A stretch of DNA of 15,756 bases, from contig QNDJ01000007.1 in the NCBI GenBank assembly GCA_003644825.1, positions 1-15,756 of the forward strand, written 5' to 3'. Positions 14,570 through 15,756 of the stretch are shown here, piece after piece (position 1 is the first letter of the stretch; every line of letters begins with the position of its first letter). Made by a program: the position numbers and the translations under genes. This DNA comes from B21-G16 sp003644825 [NCBI: Candidatus Zhuqueibacterota bacterium]. GTDB taxonomy: Bacteria > SM23-31 > B21-G16. The notes beneath the pieces were generated by a model. That model was not told the origin of the DNA. It did no database searches and saw only the letters and a program-made list of their open reading frames with translations.

Positions 14570-14582
14570 TGACAGAATGTCA
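14570..14582. promoter_or_regulatory. Inverted repeat, candidate activator site for the sigma-54 promoter
   Basis: TGACAGAATGTCA is a perfect 5-3-5 inverted repeat, 44 bases upstream of the -24 element. A further TTGTCAG lies at 14603-14609 and an inverted TTCTGA-N5-TCAGAA nearer the promoter. The same TGACA/TGTCA half-sites occur upstream of the second sigma-54 promoter (6113-6117 and 6145-6149). It lies in the 220-base gap between the exchanger and the FmdB-type gene, where no small ORF with a ribosome-binding site was seen. Confidence 0.4.
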
Positions 14583-14612
14583 CATATATGAAATTTTTTC
14601 ATTGTCAGAACA

Positions 14613-15572
14613 CTATCTGAACAGTAGTGCTATAAAAACTGCATACCCTGCTAATAGAATGAATCCTTCTAACCTTTTTATTATCATTCCTGAAATCATC
14701 ATCGGGATTAAAATTATCGAGAATAGAAACATCACCGGAAACTCGAACTTGAGAACTGATAAATCCATATCAAGCGGTTTGATAATACTTACTGCCCCAA
14801 GAACAAAAAATATATTAAAGATATTGCTACCTATTGCATTTCCAAAACATATATCAGATTTTTTCTTCAACGAACTAACAACAGACGTTGCCAGCTCTGG
14901 CAGGGATGTTCCCACTGCTACAAGAGAGATTCCTATAATAAGATTCTTGATACCAAGAGCTTCCGCAATCTTAACAGATGAATTTATTGTGATATTAGAA
15001 CCGAGGACAAGACCTGATATACCCAGTAACACGAAGATAACATTTAAAACTCTGCCTTTTTCTTTTCTGGTATTACTTTCAACGCGTATTCTCTGAGTTA
15101 TTCCGTTCATTTCTTCTCTATGTCTTTTTATAGAAATAAAAACTAAAGTGAATATGAATATTATAATACAGGACATAAGGATTAATCCATCTGAAACAGA
15201 AATTTTTCCATCAATAGATAATAAGAATAATATTACCACAGAGGCTATCATTACAGGAATCTCAATTTTAAAACTTGCCTTTTTTATTTTTATAGGATAA
15301 ATTAGTGATGAAACTCCAAGTATCAAGCCTATGTTTGCAATATTGCTTCCGATTATATTTCCAATAGCTATATCATCGATTTTCTTAATTGCAGAGATAA
15401 AGCTTACAATGAACTCGGGTGAGGACGTTCCAAAAGCAACAACCGTAAGACCAATAATAATTGGCCTGATACTGTAGCTAATTGCAATTCTCGTAGAGCC
15501 TCGAACCAGTAATTCTGCTCCAAGATATAACATTAAAAACCCCAGTATAACAAAAAAAACGTTTAATATCAT
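14613..15572 (-). CDS. Calcium/sodium antiporter of the CaCA (YrbG-like) family
   Basis: 319 residues with about ten membrane segments in two inverted halves. The alpha-1 repeat is VVAFGTSSPEFIVSFISAI with GNIIGSNIANIGLILG; the alpha-2 repeat is VAVGTSLPELATSVVSSL with GNAIGSNIFNIFFVLG. The acidic Glu in each GTS-PE motif and the GSN motifs are the cation-binding signature of the family. A hydrophilic loop of about 35 residues (about 145-180) separates the halves. The length is normal. The ATG at 15572 has AGAGG six bases upstream. It exchanges Ca2+ (or another cation) for Na+ or H+ across the inner membrane. There is no functional link to its neighbours that I can see. Confidence 0.95.
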   Translation of the reverse strand: MILNVFFVILGFLMLYLGAELLVRGSTRIAISYSIRPIIIGLTVVAFGTSSPEFIVSFISAIKKIDDIAIGNIIGSNIANIGLILGVSSLIYPIKIKKASFKIEIPVMIASVVILFLLSIDGKISVSDGLILMSCIIIFIFTLVFISIKRHREEMNGITQRIRVESNTRKEKGRVLNVIFVLLGISGLVLGSNITINSSVKIAEALGIKNLIIGISLVAVGTSLPELATSVVSSLKKKSDICFGNAIGSNIFNIFFVLGAVSIIKPLDMDLSVLKFEFPVMFLFSIILIPMMISGMIIKRLEGFILLAGYAVFIALLFR

Positions 15573-15599
15573 AAAGAACCTCTTACCTGTTTAAAACAC

Positions 15600-15628
15600 A
15601 AAATATAACAAATATTTTCAAAAATCAA
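15600..15628 (-). promoter_or_regulatory. Possible sigma-70-type promoter of the exchanger gene
   Basis: TTGATT (15623-15628) and TATTTT (15600-15605) with a 17-base spacer; the predicted start is about 20 bases before the ATG at 15572. AT-richness makes this a modest match, though its position directly next to the inverted repeat at 15634-15659 supports a control region. Confidence 0.4.
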
Positions 15629-15633
15629 TAAGT

Positions 15634-15659
15634 ATGTTATTATAACGTTCTAATAACAT
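15634..15659. repeat. 9-bp inverted repeat, candidate operator
   Basis: ATGTTATTA (15634-15642), an 8-base spacer, and TAATAACAT (15651-15659): perfect arms, placed immediately upstream of the putative -35 of the exchanger gene. Confidence 0.5.
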
Positions 15660-15743
15660 TATATTAACATTATTTATGTATTAAAAAAGTTTCTAAAATC
15701 TTATCAACATTAACACCAAGATATTAACACCAAAAATAACATT
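15655..15743. repeat. Cluster of TAACAT/TAACAC direct repeats
   Basis: TAACATTAT occurs at about 15654 and 15665. ATTAACACCAA occurs at 15709-15719 and again at 15723-15733, a 14-base period, with a further TAACATT after it. It is AT-rich non-coding sequence as far as I can see and continues toward the window edge. It could be binding-site repeats for a regulator or only low-complexity sequence. Confidence 0.35.
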
Positions 15744-15756
15744 GCTTCAACATATC

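Noticed and set aside
1-15756. tRNA, rRNA, CRISPR array, insertion sequence or prophage
   Set aside because: I saw no cloverleaf-like sequence, regularly spaced repeats, transposase, integrase or phage motifs on either strand.

Overview
The window is an AT-rich (roughly one-third G+C) bacterial segment in which every gene I can support lies on the minus strand. Genes are tightly packed, with ATGA-type overlaps, GTG and TTG starts and AAGAGG/GGAGG ribosome-binding sites. The content points to an anaerobe that takes up tungstate and makes a pterin-bound tungsten or molybdenum cofactor: a TupABC transporter, MoeA, MoaA, MoaC, a MOSC-Mog fusion and a Moco-type riboswitch. Two strong -24/-12 elements imply that the cell has sigma-54. 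I cannot name the species or phylum from this sequence.

Reading down the minus strand (high to low coordinates): (1) 15573-15756 is an AT-rich control region with inverted and direct repeats before a cation/calcium exchanger (14613-15572). (2) A sigma-54 promoter (about 14511-14526) precedes an FmdB-type zinc-ribbon gene (14141-14392). (3) A Moco-family riboswitch (13963-14060) followed by an intrinsic terminator (13914-13952) controls a compact nine-gene operon: tupA, tupB, tupC, moeA, moaA, moaC, MOSC-Mog fusion, a 94-residue conserved-looking protein and an ArsA-type ATPase (ending at 6553). The genes from moeA onward overlap one another or abut. (4) 6003-6552 holds a probable terminator, two adjacent palindromes, a 58-residue Cys/His protein too short for ordinary gene callers (6162-6338), its probable terminator, and a second sigma-54 promoter (6048-6063) driving a 70-residue membrane protein (5790-6002). 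(5) dnaJ and grpE follow as a pair without dnaK. (6) The left end is a cassette: a B12-binding-type radical SAM protein (2586-3941), an unlisted 28-residue ORF with the best Shine-Dalgarno in the window (2487-2573), a membrane-anchored peptide-binding protein of the OppA/DppA class (900-2426) and the first 301 residues of a HAMP sensor kinase (903 to beyond position 1). In the kinase the phosphoacceptor histidine position is a lysine.

The W/Mo block makes sense as one unit: uptake, cyclic pyranopterin formation, metal insertion and cofactor handling under a single cofactor-sensing leader. MoaD, MoaE and the consuming oxidoreductase are not in the window. The left cassette is the most likely place for something undescribed. 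Its gene order (modifying enzyme, small peptide, peptide-binding protein, membrane sensor) resembles a peptide-signalling system, and a 19-bp hairpin spans the start of the binding-protein gene. This interpretation is inference; the ORFs, hairpin and motifs are visible directly.
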